Positions 63,485 to 64,000 of a stretch of 64,000 bases of DNA are shown piece by piece. The position numbers were made by a program, and so were the translations under genes. The first letter of the stretch is position 1; the number at the start of each line of letters is the position of its first letter. Below the pieces are notes generated by a model that did no database searches, was not told the DNA's origin, and saw only the letters and a list, made by a program, of their open reading frames with translations. This stretch comes from WHSW01 sp963740055 (GTDB lineage Bacteria > Actinomycetota > Thermoleophilia > Solirubrobacterales > 70-9): NCBI GenBank assembly GCA_963740055.1, contig CAVUCL010000001.1, forward strand, positions 744,001 through 808,000, in the 5' to 3' direction.

Positions 63485-64000
63485 ATGACCGATCGACGCC
63501 TGAACGTCGGAGTCGTCGGCGCCACCGGCGCCGTCGGCTCGACCATCCTCCAGGTGCTCGCCGAGCGCGACTTCCCGGCCGCCGAGGTGGTGCCGTTCGC
63601 GTCCGAGCGCTCGTCCGGGCGCCGGCTGGCTTTCGGCGACGGCGAGATCGAGTGCCGGCCGCTGGCGGCGGAGACGATCGGCGGTCTGGACCTCGTCCTC
63701 TCCTCGGCCGGCGGCGCGATCAGCGCCGAGTGGGCGCCGCGCTTCGTCGAGGCGGGAGCGGTGGTCGTCGACAACACGAGCTTCTGGCGCATGCACGCCG
63801 AGGTCCCGCTGGTCGTCGCCGAGGTGAACCCGGAGGCGGCAGCGGACCACAACGGCCTGGTCGCGAACCCGAACTGCTCGACGATGCAGGCGATGGTGGC
63901 CCTGGCGCCGATCCAGCGCGCGGTCGGGATCGAGCGGATCGTGTTCTCCACCTACCAGTCGGTCTCGGGCACCGGCCAGAGCGCCTCCGACGAGCTCCGC
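63485..64000 (+). CDS. asd: Aspartate-semialdehyde dehydrogenase, 5' part (cut by window end)
   Basis: 172 residues are visible, starting MTDRRLNVGVVGATGAVGSTILQVLAERDFP (NADP-binding). ASERSSGRRL, SSAGGAISAEWAPRF, VVDNTSFWRM, VAEVNPEAA and the catalytic cysteine in NPNCSTMQ follow. It is the second step of the aspartate pathway, paired with lysC as in many actinobacteria. Confidence 0.95.
   Translation, partial: MTDRRLNVGVVGATGAVGSTILQVLAERDFPAAEVVPFASERSSGRRLAFGDGEIECRPLAAETIGGLDLVLSSAGGAISAEWAPRFVEAGAVVVDNTSFWRMHAEVPLVVAEVNPEAAADHNGLVANPNCSTMQAMVALAPIQRAVGIERIVFSTYQSVSGTGQSASDELR

Overview
The window is very GC-rich, with few intergenic gaps, many GTG/TTG starts, codons ending almost always in G or C, and a large Gram-positive-type SRP RNA. 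The gene content (two oligopeptide ABC systems, serine/threonine kinase-ATPase-cyclase fusion, PadR, MMPL, DUF11/RTX secreted protein, TrpB2, dnaX-ybaB-recR, lysC-asd) suggests a free-living high-GC actinobacterium, most likely of the Thermoleophilia/Solirubrobacterales type. The lineage is inferred from protein flavour, not from a marker-gene tree.

Layout. 0-15.5 kb: housekeeping and single genes: hydrolase end, fatty acid desaturase, SHOCT membrane protein, 5'-3' exonuclease, VOC protein, 2-hydroxyacid dehydrogenase, rlmN, zinc metallopeptidase, cyclophilin, a ~1465-residue kinase/ATPase/cyclase, a phosphotriesterase-family hydrolase, a universal stress protein and tadA. 15.5-19.5 kb: two tRNA-Ser genes, trpB2, ytoQ, a GFA-family protein, a secreted DUF11/RTX protein and a 49-residue membrane protein. 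19.5-33.5 kb: two complete oligopeptide/dipeptide ABC transporters in tandem on the minus strand, plus a third, orphan binding protein behind an SDR gene. 34-43 kb: zinc alcohol dehydrogenase-csaA, small proteins, a lone GspE/PilB ATPase, a cupredoxin-like lipoprotein and a neutral ceramidase-like protein. 43-51 kb: VOC, DUF1772 and methyltransferase genes, then a TetR-regulated polyamine-type ABC transporter ending near a tRNA-Val. 51-55.5 kb: three secreted peptidoglycan-hydrolase-like proteins around the SRP RNA gene. 55.6-58.3 kb: dnaX-ybaB-recR. 58.3-61 kb: MMPL transporter with its PadR regulator. 61-64 kb: a GH3-like protein, then lysC and the start of asd.

The most striking property is the number of frameshifts. 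I could rebuild fifteen reading frames only by allowing indels: about 32 one-base gains (nearly all C or G on the coding strand) against about 7 one-base losses, and every rebuilt gene comes out at a whole number of codons. The affected genes include dnaX, recR and rlmN. The shifts cluster at 1.4-13.7 kb and 55-59.3 kb; about forty genes between these blocks carry only one. Local assembly error is the simplest explanation, but the bias to +1 and the clustering deserve a check against raw reads and proteomics.

I saw no CRISPR array, insertion sequence, prophage, replication origin or recognisable defence system. No gene-free stretch exceeds 300 bases except 52554-52920, which holds the SRP RNA.
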